Assembly: GCA_002937895.1 (NCBI GenBank)
Contig: PTKV01000014.1
Coordinates: forward strand, 1 to 44,166
DNA length: 44,166 nt
DNA from: Alphaproteobacteria bacterium MarineAlpha5_Bin9
GTDB taxonomy: Bacteria; Pseudomonadota; Alphaproteobacteria; HIMB59; GCA-002718135
Direction: 5' to 3'
The position numbers and the translations under genes were made by a program. Positions within the stretch are counted from its first letter, which is position 1, and every line of letters starts with the position of its first letter. Below, piece by piece: positions 7,660 through 15,117 of this stretch. The notes beneath the pieces were generated by a model. It did not search any database and had not been told where the DNA came from. It saw only the letters and a program-made list of their open reading frames with translations.

Positions 7660-8760
7660 ATGCTAAATACCTTATTCATGAGATTTTCATCATATCTCCA
7701 ATTTATTATATTATTATTAATAATTCTAAATCCTATAAATATTCTAGCAAAAAAAGCCGCTATAGTTGTAGATTTTGACACTAAAGAACCTATTATAGAG
7801 ATTAATGCAGATACACTAAACTTTCCTGCCTCACTTACTAAAATGATGACTATTTATATAACTTTTGATTATTTAAAAGATAATAAATTATCATGGAAAA
7901 CTAAATTAAGAGTAAGTCAAATTGCTGCAGATAGATCTCCTAGCAAGTTAAATCTAAAACCTGGAGAATCTATTACGGTAGAAGATTCTATTAATGCTCT
8001 TATAGTTAAATCTGCTAACGATGTAGCTACAGTAATTGCAGAGCATATATCTGGGAGCGAAAGAGAGTTCGCAAAACTAATGACAAAATATGCGAGAAAA
8101 TTAGGTATGCAAAAAACAACTTTTAAAAATGCCTCTGGACTTCCAAACAGGGCGCAAATGACTACAGCAAGAGACATGTCTATTTTATCTTATTCTCTAA
8201 TTAATAATTTTCCAGAAAACTACCAACTATTTTCACAAAAAAACTTTTTTTGGAATGGAAAAAAATACAAAAGTCATAATAAACTGATGAATAGTTACAA
8301 TGGCGCAGATGGTATTAAAACAGGCTACACCTATAGATCTGGATTTCAATTAGCTTTTTCCGCAATTAGAAACAACAAAAGGTTAATAGGAATAGTTTTT
8401 GGGGGAGATACTGCTAAAGAAAGGGATAAAACTCTGAGAATTATTATGGATACAGCTTTTAATAAAATTAGTAAGAATTCAAAAACATCAAAAATTATAA
8501 AAGAAAAGCCAATAGATAATTATAAATATTCAATAGTGGTAGGAACTTTTAAATATGAAAAAAATGCTTATACACAACTTAAAATAATCTTGAGAAATTA
8601 CCCTAAAACAACTTCCAACAAAGATGGAGAGGTTATAAAAATAAAAAAAGGAGATAATTATTTATATGAATCAAGATTTAAATTTTTTTCAAGAAAAGAG
8701 GCTAGTAAAGCTTGTAATAGATTAAAAAAATATAATAGAGGTTGTTTTATCAGAGGTTAA
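7660..8760 (+). CDS. D-alanyl-D-alanine carboxypeptidase with SPOR domain
   Basis: This penicillin-binding protein (PBP5/DacA type) trims the terminal D-Ala of peptidoglycan stem peptides in the periplasm. The three active-site motifs are in order: SLTK (Ser58, Lys61), SAN (118-120) and KTG (220-222). Residues 8-30 form a signal peptide or anchor ending at NILA. Another ATG at codon 7 (MRFSSY) is an alternative start. The last about 80 residues (from DNYKYSIVVGTF) look like a SPOR domain, which binds denuded glycan at the septum and would replace the usual PBP5 C-terminal domain. This arrangement is common in alphaproteobacteria. The 3' end overlaps the convergent phosphomannomutase by 11 bases. 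Confidence 0.92.
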   Translation: MLNTLFMRFSSYLQFIILLLIILNPINILAKKAAIVVDFDTKEPIIEINADTLNFPASLTKMMTIYITFDYLKDNKLSWKTKLRVSQIAADRSPSKLNLKPGESITVEDSINALIVKSANDVATVIAEHISGSEREFAKLMTKYARKLGMQKTTFKNASGLPNRAQMTTARDMSILSYSLINNFPENYQLFSQKNFFWNGKKYKSHNKLMNSYNGADGIKTGYTYRSGFQLAFSAIRNNKRLIGIVFGGDTAKERDKTLRIIMDTAFNKISKNSKTSKIIKEKPIDNYKYSIVVGTFKYEKNAYTQLKIILRNYPKTTSNKDGEVIKIKKGDNYLYESRFKFFSRKEASKACNRLKKYNRGCFIRG

Positions 8761-10168
8761 ATTTATAATTAACATTGCTATGTTTTAATTGAGTTTCAAT
8801 AATATTTGACAAATAAATCAAATCTTCTTTATTAGATGCTTCTAATCTGCATGTTAATTGATTTTGGGTGTTACTTGCCCTTATTAAAAACCATCCTTTG
8901 CTATTCTCTGCTCTTATCCCATCTATATCAATAATTTTACCATCAAAGTTTTTTAATCTCTCTTTGATTTCTTCAATGATTTGAAATTTCTTACTTTCTT
9001 CAACGTCAAAACGTATTTCAGGTGTAGAAATTAATTTTGGAAATTTTGCAATCATCTCATTTATTGTGATATCAGAACAACTTAAAATCTTAAGCAATCT
9101 TAAAGCAACATAAATAGCATCATCGTAACCAAAAAAATCATCAGAATAACATACATGTCCACTCATCTCACCTGATAATGGTGAATTTAGTTCTTTCATT
9201 TTTTCTTTTATAGGTGAGTGGCCAGTTTTATACATGACTGGATCGCAGCCAAATTTTTTTATTTCTTCAAAAAAAATTTTACTACATTTTACATCCATAA
9301 TTATTTTAGGGTTTTTATATAAAGAGGCTATTTCTTTTGAAAGAATAATCATATATTGATCCGCCCATATAATTTCCCCTTTATTATCAATAACTCCTAA
9401 GCGATCTCCATCTCCATCAAATGCAAATCCAATATCGCAATTATTTGATATTACAGAATTTTGAATTTGAATTAAGTTTTTTGGAACTGTTGGATCTGGA
9501 TGATGATTAGGAAAATTTCCATCAACCTCTTTATTTATTATTATATGTTCAGCAGGAGAAATTTTACTTATTAAATTATCAAACACTTCTCCCACAGCTC
9601 CGTTACCTAAGTCCCAAGCTATTTTTAATTTTTTATTTATTTTAAAGTTTTGTATATTTCTGTTTATATATTCATCATTTATATTTTTATAAATTAAATT
9701 TCCATTTTTAATATGTGGTAAATTCATTTTAGACACAGAATATAATTGCTGTATATCTTCGCCATAAAAAGACTTTTTATTTAAAACCATTTTAAAACCA
9801 TTATATTCTGAAGGATTGTGAGAACCTGTAATCATTAATCCAGCAGTTGAGTCAAGATAATGGTGAGCAAAATATGTTTTAGGCGTAGGCCCCAAACCTA
9901 TTGATATAACATTTACTCCACTTTCCAATAAACCTGTGCACACAGCTTTATGAAGTTTTTCGGAAGTAAGCCTGCCATCATATCCAACAACTATATTATT
10001 TTTTTTAGATTTTTTTAAATTAATAATATAACCAAAACATCTTCCAAGAGTATATGCTGTATCAGTAGATAAATTATCATCTACAATACCCCTGACATCA
10101 TATTCTCGAAGTATTTCTTTATTTAATTGTTCAAATTTATATCTATGATCCAATTCCAAAATATTCAA
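8750..10168 (-). CDS. Phosphomannomutase/phosphoglucomutase
   Basis: The 472-residue enzyme is an alpha-D-phosphohexomutase that moves phosphate between C6 and C1 of mannose or glucose phosphates, supplying GDP-mannose or UDP-glucose precursors. The active-site phosphoserine loop is TGSHNPSEYNG (about residues 114-124), preceded by GLMI. The Mg-binding loop is DGDGDRLG (about 251-258), the sugar-specificity loop is SPLSGEMSGHVCY, and the C-terminal phosphate-binding region RASNTQN. It is AlgC/ManB-like in length and order. Its start overlaps the 3' end of ugd by 26 bases on the same strand, so the two form an operon. Specificity for mannose versus glucose is not readable here. Confidence 0.9.
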   Translation of the reverse strand: MNILELDHRYKFEQLNKEILREYDVRGIVDDNLSTDTAYTLGRCFGYIINLKKSKKNNIVVGYDGRLTSEKLHKAVCTGLLESGVNVISIGLGPTPKTYFAHHYLDSTAGLMITGSHNPSEYNGFKMVLNKKSFYGEDIQQLYSVSKMNLPHIKNGNLIYKNINDEYINRNIQNFKINKKLKIAWDLGNGAVGEVFDNLISKISPAEHIIINKEVDGNFPNHHPDPTVPKNLIQIQNSVISNNCDIGFAFDGDGDRLGVIDNKGEIIWADQYMIILSKEIASLYKNPKIIMDVKCSKIFFEEIKKFGCDPVMYKTGHSPIKEKMKELNSPLSGEMSGHVCYSDDFFGYDDAIYVALRLLKILSCSDITINEMIAKFPKLISTPEIRFDVEESKKFQIIEEIKERLKNFDGKIIDIDGIRAENSKGWFLIRASNTQNQLTCRLEASNKEDLIYLSNIIETQLKHSNVNYKFNL

Positions 10169-11447
10169 TTCCCAATAAATTTGTTTCTTTTTTACTATAT
10201 ATATTTCTTAAATCAAAAATAACTGGCTTAACTAGTATTTTTTTAATTTTATTTAAATCCAAACCTCTAAATTCATTCCACTCAGTTGCTATAATCAAAC
10301 CATTAGATTGGTAACATGCCTCATATGCACTATCGAAATATTTAATTTCATTGATTTCTTTCTGCGCATTATATTTAGCCTTAGGATCATATGCATTTAC
10401 AATTGCTCCTCTATTTATCAATTCTTTAGCAATAATTATAGAAGTTGAATCTCTTATATCATCAGTATTTGGTTTAAAACTTAATCCAAGTAAGGTTAGA
10501 ACAACATTTTTTAGTTCATTATTATAATAATTTGAAATTTTATTAGCTATTTTAATTGGTCTAAGTTTATTTGAATTATTTACTGCATCAACTATAGAAA
10601 GTTTAATTCCAGCCTTTAGAGCGGTAGAAGAAAAAGCTTTAACATCTTTTGGAAAACATGACCCTCCATATCCTGGTCCAGCATTTAAAAACTTTGATCC
10701 AATTCGTCTATCTAATCCCATAGCTTTAGCCACATCTTGTACATTAGCTCCACTTACTTCACATAAGTCAGCTACTTCATTAATGAAAGCTATTTTAGTT
10801 GCTAAAAAACTGTTAGATGCGTATTTAATAATTTCAGCTGTTTCAATACTTGTGGAAATGATTGGTGTTTCTTTTAAAAACAATGGTCTATAAATTTCTT
10901 TCATTACTTCTTCAGATTTCTTTGATTCTGTTCCTATAATTACTCTGTCTGGTCGCATAAAATCATTAATTGCAGATCCTTCTCTTAAAAATTCAGGGTT
11001 CGAAACTACATCAAATTTATTTTTATTTATTTGTTGAGATATTATTTCCTTAATCTTTCTTGTTGTTCCTACTGGGACAGTAGATTTAGTAACTATAACA
11101 CAATAATTATTTATATTAGAAGCTATCTCCTTACTCACTTCAAAAACAGAAGTTAAATCAGCTTCATCTTCCAATCTTCTTGATGGAGTTCCTACAGAAA
11201 TAAAAACAATATCAATATTTTTCATTGAGTTAGATAAATTACTACTAAAATTAATTCTCTTTGTTTCATTTAAATGTTTGTCAAGTAACTGATCTATCCC
11301 TGGCTCATAAAAAGGACATTTAGACTTTTTTAAATTATCAAGTTTTTCCTTATTCTTATCTACAAATATTATTTGATATCCAAATTCTGACAAACAAAGG
11401 CCTGTTACTAGGCCAACATATCCAACACCTACTATTAATATTTTCAT
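10143..11447 (-). CDS. ugd: UDP-glucose 6-dehydrogenase
   Basis: Ugd oxidises UDP-glucose to UDP-glucuronate with two NAD, feeding surface polysaccharide or lipid synthesis. The 434-residue protein has the N-terminal Rossmann motif GVGYVG (7-12), KSTVPVGT in the linker, NPEFLREG, the catalytic-cysteine motif GGSCFPKD (about 258-265) and the C-terminal domain with GLSFKPNTDDIRDS. It overlaps the downstream mutase gene by 26 bases, so glucose-phosphate interconversion and UDP-glucose oxidation are encoded together. GDP-mannose dehydrogenase is a related alternative, but the motif set and length favour Ugd. A divergent ABC ATPase gene begins 191 bases upstream. Confidence 0.9.
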   Translation of the reverse strand: MKILIVGVGYVGLVTGLCLSEFGYQIIFVDKNKEKLDNLKKSKCPFYEPGIDQLLDKHLNETKRINFSSNLSNSMKNIDIVFISVGTPSRRLEDEADLTSVFEVSKEIASNINNYCVIVTKSTVPVGTTRKIKEIISQQINKNKFDVVSNPEFLREGSAINDFMRPDRVIIGTESKKSEEVMKEIYRPLFLKETPIISTSIETAEIIKYASNSFLATKIAFINEVADLCEVSGANVQDVAKAMGLDRRIGSKFLNAGPGYGGSCFPKDVKAFSSTALKAGIKLSIVDAVNNSNKLRPIKIANKISNYYNNELKNVVLTLLGLSFKPNTDDIRDSTSIIIAKELINRGAIVNAYDPKAKYNAQKEINEIKYFDSAYEACYQSNGLIIATEWNEFRGLDLNKIKKILVKPVIFDLRNIYSKKETNLLGIEYFGIGS

Positions 11448-11599
11448 TTATAAAATTTTCAGATACAAAGTATTTTTTATATTATCTTAATTTTGAACTA
11501 TTTTCTACCAAAACGTCCTTGTATTCTTAATAAAATTATAGATCTTTAATAAATTATCAATTAAATATATTGAATCATATTTAACAATAAATTAATATA

Positions 11600-11634
11600 T
11601 ATAATTTACACTTGAAAGATCTCTCATAGGAGGA
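11600..11634 (+). promoter_or_regulatory. -10 box and strong ribosome binding site of the ABC ATPase gene
   Basis: TATAAT lies at 11600-11605 with no clear -35 at the right distance. AGGAGGA at 11628-11634 ends four bases before the GTG at 11639. It is the best Shine-Dalgarno sequence in the window and decides the GTG start over the overlapping ATG at 11634, which is in another frame. Confidence 0.5.
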
Positions 11635-11638
11635 TGAA

Positions 11639-12694
11639 GTGGCTGAAATAAATATAAAATCAATTAATAAATCTTTTGGTGATGTTCATGTCATTAAGGA
11701 TATTAGTCTAGATGTTAAAAGTGAATCTTTTACAGTACTAGTTGGACCTAGTGGGTGTGGTAAATCAACTATGCTAAGAATGATTGCAGGTCTTGAAGAT
11801 ATAGATTCAGGTTCTATTTCAATTGATGGAAATATTGTTAATGATCTCCCTCCAAAGTTAAGAAATATTGCCATGGTATTTCAGTCTTACGCATTATATC
11901 CTCATATGACAGTTTTTGATAATATGGCTTTTGGATTAAAACTGGAAAAGAAATCAAAAGATGAAATTCATGAAAGGGTTCTTGAGGCTGCTAAAATTTT
12001 ACAAATTGAAGATTACTTAAATAGAAAACCAAAACAATTATCCGGAGGTCAAAGACAAAGAGTTGCAATTGGTAGGGCTATAACAAGAAAACCAAAAGTA
12101 TTTTTATTTGATGAACCATTATCAAATCTTGATGCTGCTCTAAGAGTTCAAATGAGAGTTGAATTGGCAAAATTACATGATCAACTTAATGCCACAATGA
12201 TTTATGTAACTCATGATCAAACTGAAGCTATGACACTTGCTGATGATATTGTAGTATTAGATGAGGGTGTCATTTCACAAAAAGGTTCCCCGATGAATCT
12301 TTATAATCATCCTTCAAATATTTTTGTAGCTGGATTTATCGGATCTCCAAAAATGAATTTTATCTCTGCAAAAGTAACTAATAAAAATGAAAAAGAAATT
12401 GAAATTAACATGCTAGATTCTACAAATATTATCTTAAACAATAATAATTCAAATCATTCAATAGGAGATTCTGTAAAACTAGGAATAAGACCAGAGCACA
12501 TTCTAATTGATAATGACTCTGATGCAAATTGGGAAGGAAAAGTTTTTGTAGTTGAAAAATTAGGCTCAGGAACTTTTTTATACCTTGAAAAAGAAGGGGA
12601 GCCACTTGTTGTAGAGGCTCCTGGTGACACAAGAATTAAAGTTGATGATATTATTAAAATTGGATTTGATAAATCAAAATGTCATCTTTTTTAA
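11639..12694 (+). CDS. UgpC/MsmK-type ABC transporter ATP-binding protein
   Basis: The 351-residue ATPase of the CUT1 carbohydrate transporter class energises sugar or glycerol-3-phosphate uptake. It has Walker A GPSGCGKST (36-44), the Q loop at MVFQSYALYPHMTV, the signature LSGGQRQRVAIGRA (about 135), Walker B VFLFDEPLSNLD, the H loop YVTHD, and a C-terminal TOBE/OB regulatory domain (about 235-351) with GIRPEH. The start is GTG, set by the AGGAGGA four bases upstream. No permease or binding protein gene is adjacent on either side, so it may serve transporters encoded elsewhere, as MsmK-type shared ATPases do. Specificity cannot be inferred. Confidence 0.92.
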   Translation: MAEINIKSINKSFGDVHVIKDISLDVKSESFTVLVGPSGCGKSTMLRMIAGLEDIDSGSISIDGNIVNDLPPKLRNIAMVFQSYALYPHMTVFDNMAFGLKLEKKSKDEIHERVLEAAKILQIEDYLNRKPKQLSGGQRQRVAIGRAITRKPKVFLFDEPLSNLDAALRVQMRVELAKLHDQLNATMIYVTHDQTEAMTLADDIVVLDEGVISQKGSPMNLYNHPSNIFVAGFIGSPKMNFISAKVTNKNEKEIEINMLDSTNIILNNNNSNHSIGDSVKLGIRPEHILIDNDSDANWEGKVFVVEKLGSGTFLYLEKEGEPLVVEAPGDTRIKVDDIIKIGFDKSKCHLF

Positions 12695-12730
12695 TTTTAT
12701 TTACCGAATCTGTATTAGATCTTTGAGGGA

Positions 12731-12770
12731 ATTTTATTAATAAAATCAACGATTCGATATTTTTGAATCG
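12731..12770. repeat. Palindrome and hairpin after the ABC ATPase gene
   Basis: ATTTTATTAATAAAAT (12731-12746) is a perfect 16-base palindrome. It is followed by CGATTC (12750-12755) pairing with GAATCG (12765-12770) over a nine-base loop. No T run follows on the plus strand. On the minus strand the second stem is followed by TTGATTTTATT, so it could terminate minus-strand transcripts coming from 12928. The right arm also overlaps the proposed -35 of the RNA gene below. Confidence 0.4.
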
Positions 12771-12790
12771 AAAATAAACTTAAATATAAT
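12763..12790 (+). promoter_or_regulatory. Sigma-70-type promoter of the candidate RNA
   Basis: TTGAAT (12763-12768) and a perfect TATAAT (12785-12790) are 16 bases apart, one of the cleanest vegetative promoters I see here. Transcription would start at about 12797-12803, where the closing stem of the structured RNA begins. No coding sequence follows on this strand, which argues for an RNA product. Confidence 0.55.
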
Positions 12791-12799
12791 ATTAATTTT

Positions 12800-12926
12800 A
12801 ATGGGCAGAGGTTTTTTGATATAATTTCCTCCAATTGTATATCTTTTAAATCTCTCTGCTTCGGAGAGATTAAAATTACTTTTAGGCTTATATTTTAAAT
12901 TTTCGCCGGATCTTTACCCCTGCCCG
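12800..12926 (+). ncRNA. Candidate rod-shaped small RNA, 6S-like in layout
   Basis: About 125 bases between convergent genes are less A/T-monotonous than their surroundings and can fold into one long rod. A closing stem pairs GGGCAG(A)GG (12803-12811) with CC(C)CTGCCC (12917-12925). Then comes a large weakly paired middle, and an apical hairpin AATCTCTC (12849-12856) with GAGAGATT (12864-12871) around a TGCTTCG loop, extended outwards by three more A:T pairs after one mismatch. It has its own promoter and no downstream gene. Closing stem, central bubble and apical stem resemble 6S RNA, but I cannot confirm the family. It lacks the SRP RNA GGAA-loop core and is too short for RNase P RNA. Confidence 0.45.
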
Positions 12927-12927
12927 T

Positions 12928-13824
12928 TTAATTCTGATGAGTTTGTAATTTTATTAATTCTTTGGCTTTTTTAATATTATCTAAAAAGTATTTTATATAT
13001 CTTTCTGGTAATTCAAAATTTAGATTAAAATTATCTGGAAACTTATTCTCTTTAAAAATTTTATCAAAAGGTATATCTCCCCATCCAAGTGGCAAATGAA
13101 GATCCCCTTGACCATAGGAAGTAAATTCTGATGGTAAATATGCCCATATACTTTCAATTAATCCAAATGAATCATGCATATGAATATGTTCAGACAGAGG
13201 GGCTAATAGATTAATTTGTTCTAAGAAATTTGCATTTCTAAAAGTGCAATTAATATATCCATGTGAAATATCTAAGCAGCATTTGATATTAGGATGGTTT
13301 ATAGAATTCAGTTGATATGCAATTTCACTTGGAAGAGGCGCATAATTTTTTTTTGTAAAAGGAAATAAATTTTCAATTGCTAATACTACATTAAATTTTT
13401 TTGCATAATCCCCTAAATAAGAATAGCATTCTTCTTGCCTTTTTAGGTGTGATAAATATAAATCTTTGTTTTCATAAATTTCATTTGTTGTCTGTCCAAA
13501 ATGAGTTACTAAATGACTAGCTTCGATTTCACCACATACTTCTATATCTCTCTTTAAAACTTCTTTGTGACTCTCAAAATTATCAACATCCAATAAATTT
13601 ACACTTAACTCACCATGCACAGTATAGGAAATTTTCTTATTCTTAAGTGTTTTTTTTAAAATATTTAATTCTTCATTATTAATTTTCATTCCACATATAA
13701 CATCAGTTTCATAGATAGGTATCTCTATTGAGTCTACTCCTACTTCTATCAATCTTAAAATTTGATTCTCTAGAGCTAGAATATCTCCATTGGGACATTG
13801 TCCACTAAAACCAATTTTATTCAT
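12928..13824 (-). CDS. Sugar phosphate isomerase/epimerase family TIM-barrel protein
   Basis: The 298-residue protein belongs to the xylose isomerase-like TIM-barrel (AP endonuclease 2) superfamily, whose members isomerise or epimerise sugars or act as dehydratases. Metal-site strands are recognisable: YTVHGELSVN (about 57-66), LVTHFGQT, LAIENLFPF (Glu ligand), CCLDISHGYIN (Asp and His), HIHMHDSFG (His) and NFELPERY (the final Glu). There is no signal peptide. It is separated by one base from the upstream ICMT-like gene and belongs to a three-gene minus-strand run with it and the HAD gene. Substrate is unknown. Confidence 0.8.
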   Translation of the reverse strand: MNKIGFSGQCPNGDILALENQILRLIEVGVDSIEIPIYETDVICGMKINNEELNILKKTLKNKKISYTVHGELSVNLLDVDNFESHKEVLKRDIEVCGEIEASHLVTHFGQTTNEIYENKDLYLSHLKRQEECYSYLGDYAKKFNVVLAIENLFPFTKKNYAPLPSEIAYQLNSINHPNIKCCLDISHGYINCTFRNANFLEQINLLAPLSEHIHMHDSFGLIESIWAYLPSEFTSYGQGDLHLPLGWGDIPFDKIFKENKFPDNFNLNFELPERYIKYFLDNIKKAKELIKLQTHQN

Positions 13825-13825
13825 A

Positions 13826-14287
13826 TTAAAAAAACATCCATCTTCTAACAGAATCTTTGTATCTAATATATTCAGATTGCATTTTACTTTCTAAATATTC
13901 TTCCTCTTTTAAGACAACCCAATTATGCAACCAGATTGCTTGACCAACAGATGATAAAAAATACATTACATTTTCAAATAAAAGAAACATACTTAAATGA
14001 AAAAATATAAAAGCAAGATAAATTGGATTTCTAGTATAAGCAAAAACTCCAGTTTTAATTAATTTATTTGTTTCTGTTGGCGGTGCTGGATTCTCATCAT
14101 AAGATTTAAACAAATTAAAAGCCATAAAAAAAATACTTACACTTGTTATTAAACCAATAACGCCAATTAGATTAAATAAATATAACAATGGATAAGAAGG
14201 CAATATAAATTCACCAACTAGATAAGAAATGACTAGTAAATAAACTGTAATTTTTAGAGGGTTTCCTTTTATATCTGGTGCTATCAT
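13826..14287 (-). CDS. Isoprenylcysteine carboxyl methyltransferase-like membrane protein
   Basis: The 153-residue protein has four to five hydrophobic segments and the two conserved elements of the ICMT/PEMT-like methyltransferase family: GVFAYTRNPIYLAFIFFHL (about 89-107), and the C-terminal EEEYLESKMQSEYIRYKDSV (about 127-146) with the SAM-contacting Glu and Arg. Bacterial members are of mostly unknown substrate; NnrU-like and phospholipid methylation roles have been proposed for relatives. It is packed between the HAD gene (two bases) and the isomerase-like gene (one base), so it is cotranscribed. Confidence 0.8.
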   Translation of the reverse strand: MIAPDIKGNPLKITVYLLVISYLVGEFILPSYPLLYLFNLIGVIGLITSVSIFFMAFNLFKSYDENPAPPTETNKLIKTGVFAYTRNPIYLAFIFFHLSMFLLFENVMYFLSSVGQAIWLHNWVVLKEEEYLESKMQSEYIRYKDSVRRWMFF

Positions 14288-14289
14288 TT

Positions 14290-14949
14290 TTAATTTTTAA
14301 TAAATTCTAGAATATCTAAATATTTTGTAAATACTTTATATGCTCCTGCATCTAGTAAACTTTTCTTTGGTCTATTTTTCCAATGCTTTCCTGCAGTTAA
14401 ACCAATTACTTTGATTCCAGCTTTTACTCCAGCAATAGTGCCTATAACGCTATCTTCTATAATAATAGTCTCATCTTTTTTAATTTTATTTTCCTCAATT
14501 ACTTTTAAAAACACATCAGGTTCTGGTTTTGGATTTGCGACCATATCAAAAGTATAAATATTTTCTTCATTAAAATAATCTTGTAGAACTACTTTTTTTA
14601 AACCTGTCATAATTCTAGTTTTAAGATTATTTGACCCTATAAATCTTTTTTGACTTATTTGTTGTAAAAAATCTCTAATTCCTTCAACTGGTTCGAGCTC
14701 ATCTGTAATGATTGGATTTGCAAAATTTAAGAAATTAGAGAAAAAATCATTTTCATCTCCTAAATCATATTTTTTTGATAGAATTTTAATTACATCAATT
14801 GTTTTATTACCAGAATAATAATTAATAAATTCATCTTCAGACAAATCTACATTTTTATATTTTTTTAAATATCTTGTAAAAGCCTTACCAGCTAATATTT
14901 CACTATCAACTATAACTCCATCATAATCAAAAATTATGTTTTTAATCAT
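14290..14949 (-). CDS. HAD-superfamily hydrolase, beta-phosphoglucomutase-like subgroup
   Basis: The 219-residue cytosolic phosphatase or phosphomutase has HAD motif I DYDGVIVDSE (about 8-17) with the nucleophilic Asp, motif II in the GSNNLKTR segment, motif III Lys in NPKPEPDVFLK, and motif IV IIEDSVIGTIAGVKAG, plus a helical cap (about 18-90). This layout is that of beta-phosphoglucomutase, phosphoglycolate phosphatase and related small sugar phosphatases. Standing first in an operon with an isomerase/epimerase-like protein, it may act on a sugar phosphate, but the substrate is not readable. Confidence 0.87.
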   Translation of the reverse strand: MIKNIIFDYDGVIVDSEILAGKAFTRYLKKYKNVDLSEDEFINYYSGNKTIDVIKILSKKYDLGDENDFFSNFLNFANPIITDELEPVEGIRDFLQQISQKRFIGSNNLKTRIMTGLKKVVLQDYFNEENIYTFDMVANPKPEPDVFLKVIEENKIKKDETIIIEDSVIGTIAGVKAGIKVIGLTAGKHWKNRPKKSLLDAGAYKVFTKYLDILEFIKN

Positions 14950-15018
14950 ATTTTTATAATATTATTTATTTTGAGAATATCACAGTATTTTATTATTAAT
15001 AAAATCTTACAATTAATG

Positions 15019-15024
15019 TATAAT
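15019..15024 (+). promoter_or_regulatory. -10 box of the monooxygenase operon
   Basis: TATAAT lies 94 bases upstream of the preferred start codon at 15118. The -35 region is weak (TTAATA-like). A start near 15031 would give a leader of about 85 bases that contains the hairpins described in the next entry. Confidence 0.35.
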
Positions 15025-15052
15025 ATTTTTACATTTAATTTGTAATAATTAA

Positions 15053-15112
15053 AGCGATACATAACTCGTCGTTAATGCGAAAGTGGGATCGGTCGCACTT
15101 ATATAATGGGGG
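15053..15112 (+). promoter_or_regulatory. GC-rich structured leader with alternative hairpins
   Basis: In an A/T-rich setting, 15053-15100 is clearly richer in G and C. TAAC/GTTA (15062-15065 and 15071-15074 region) can form a small hairpin. Then AAGTG (15081-15085) can pair with CACTT (15096-15100), or TGCGA (15076-15080) with TCGCA (15093-15097). These two pairings share bases and exclude each other. GCGA near 15053-15056 offers a third partner for TCGC. The GGGGG Shine-Dalgarno (15108-15112) lies just past them. The layout would suit a riboswitch or protein-bound leader. I recognise no known class. Confidence 0.35.
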
Positions 15113-15117
15113 TTTGT

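Noticed and set aside
12800-12926. SRP RNA or RNase P RNA
   Set aside because: The GGAA tetraloop core of SRP RNA is absent, and the length is too short for RNase P RNA.
15106-15117. Upstream ATG of the luciferase-like gene
   Set aside because: It overlaps the GGGGG ribosome binding site that serves the ATG at 15118, where the family N terminus begins.
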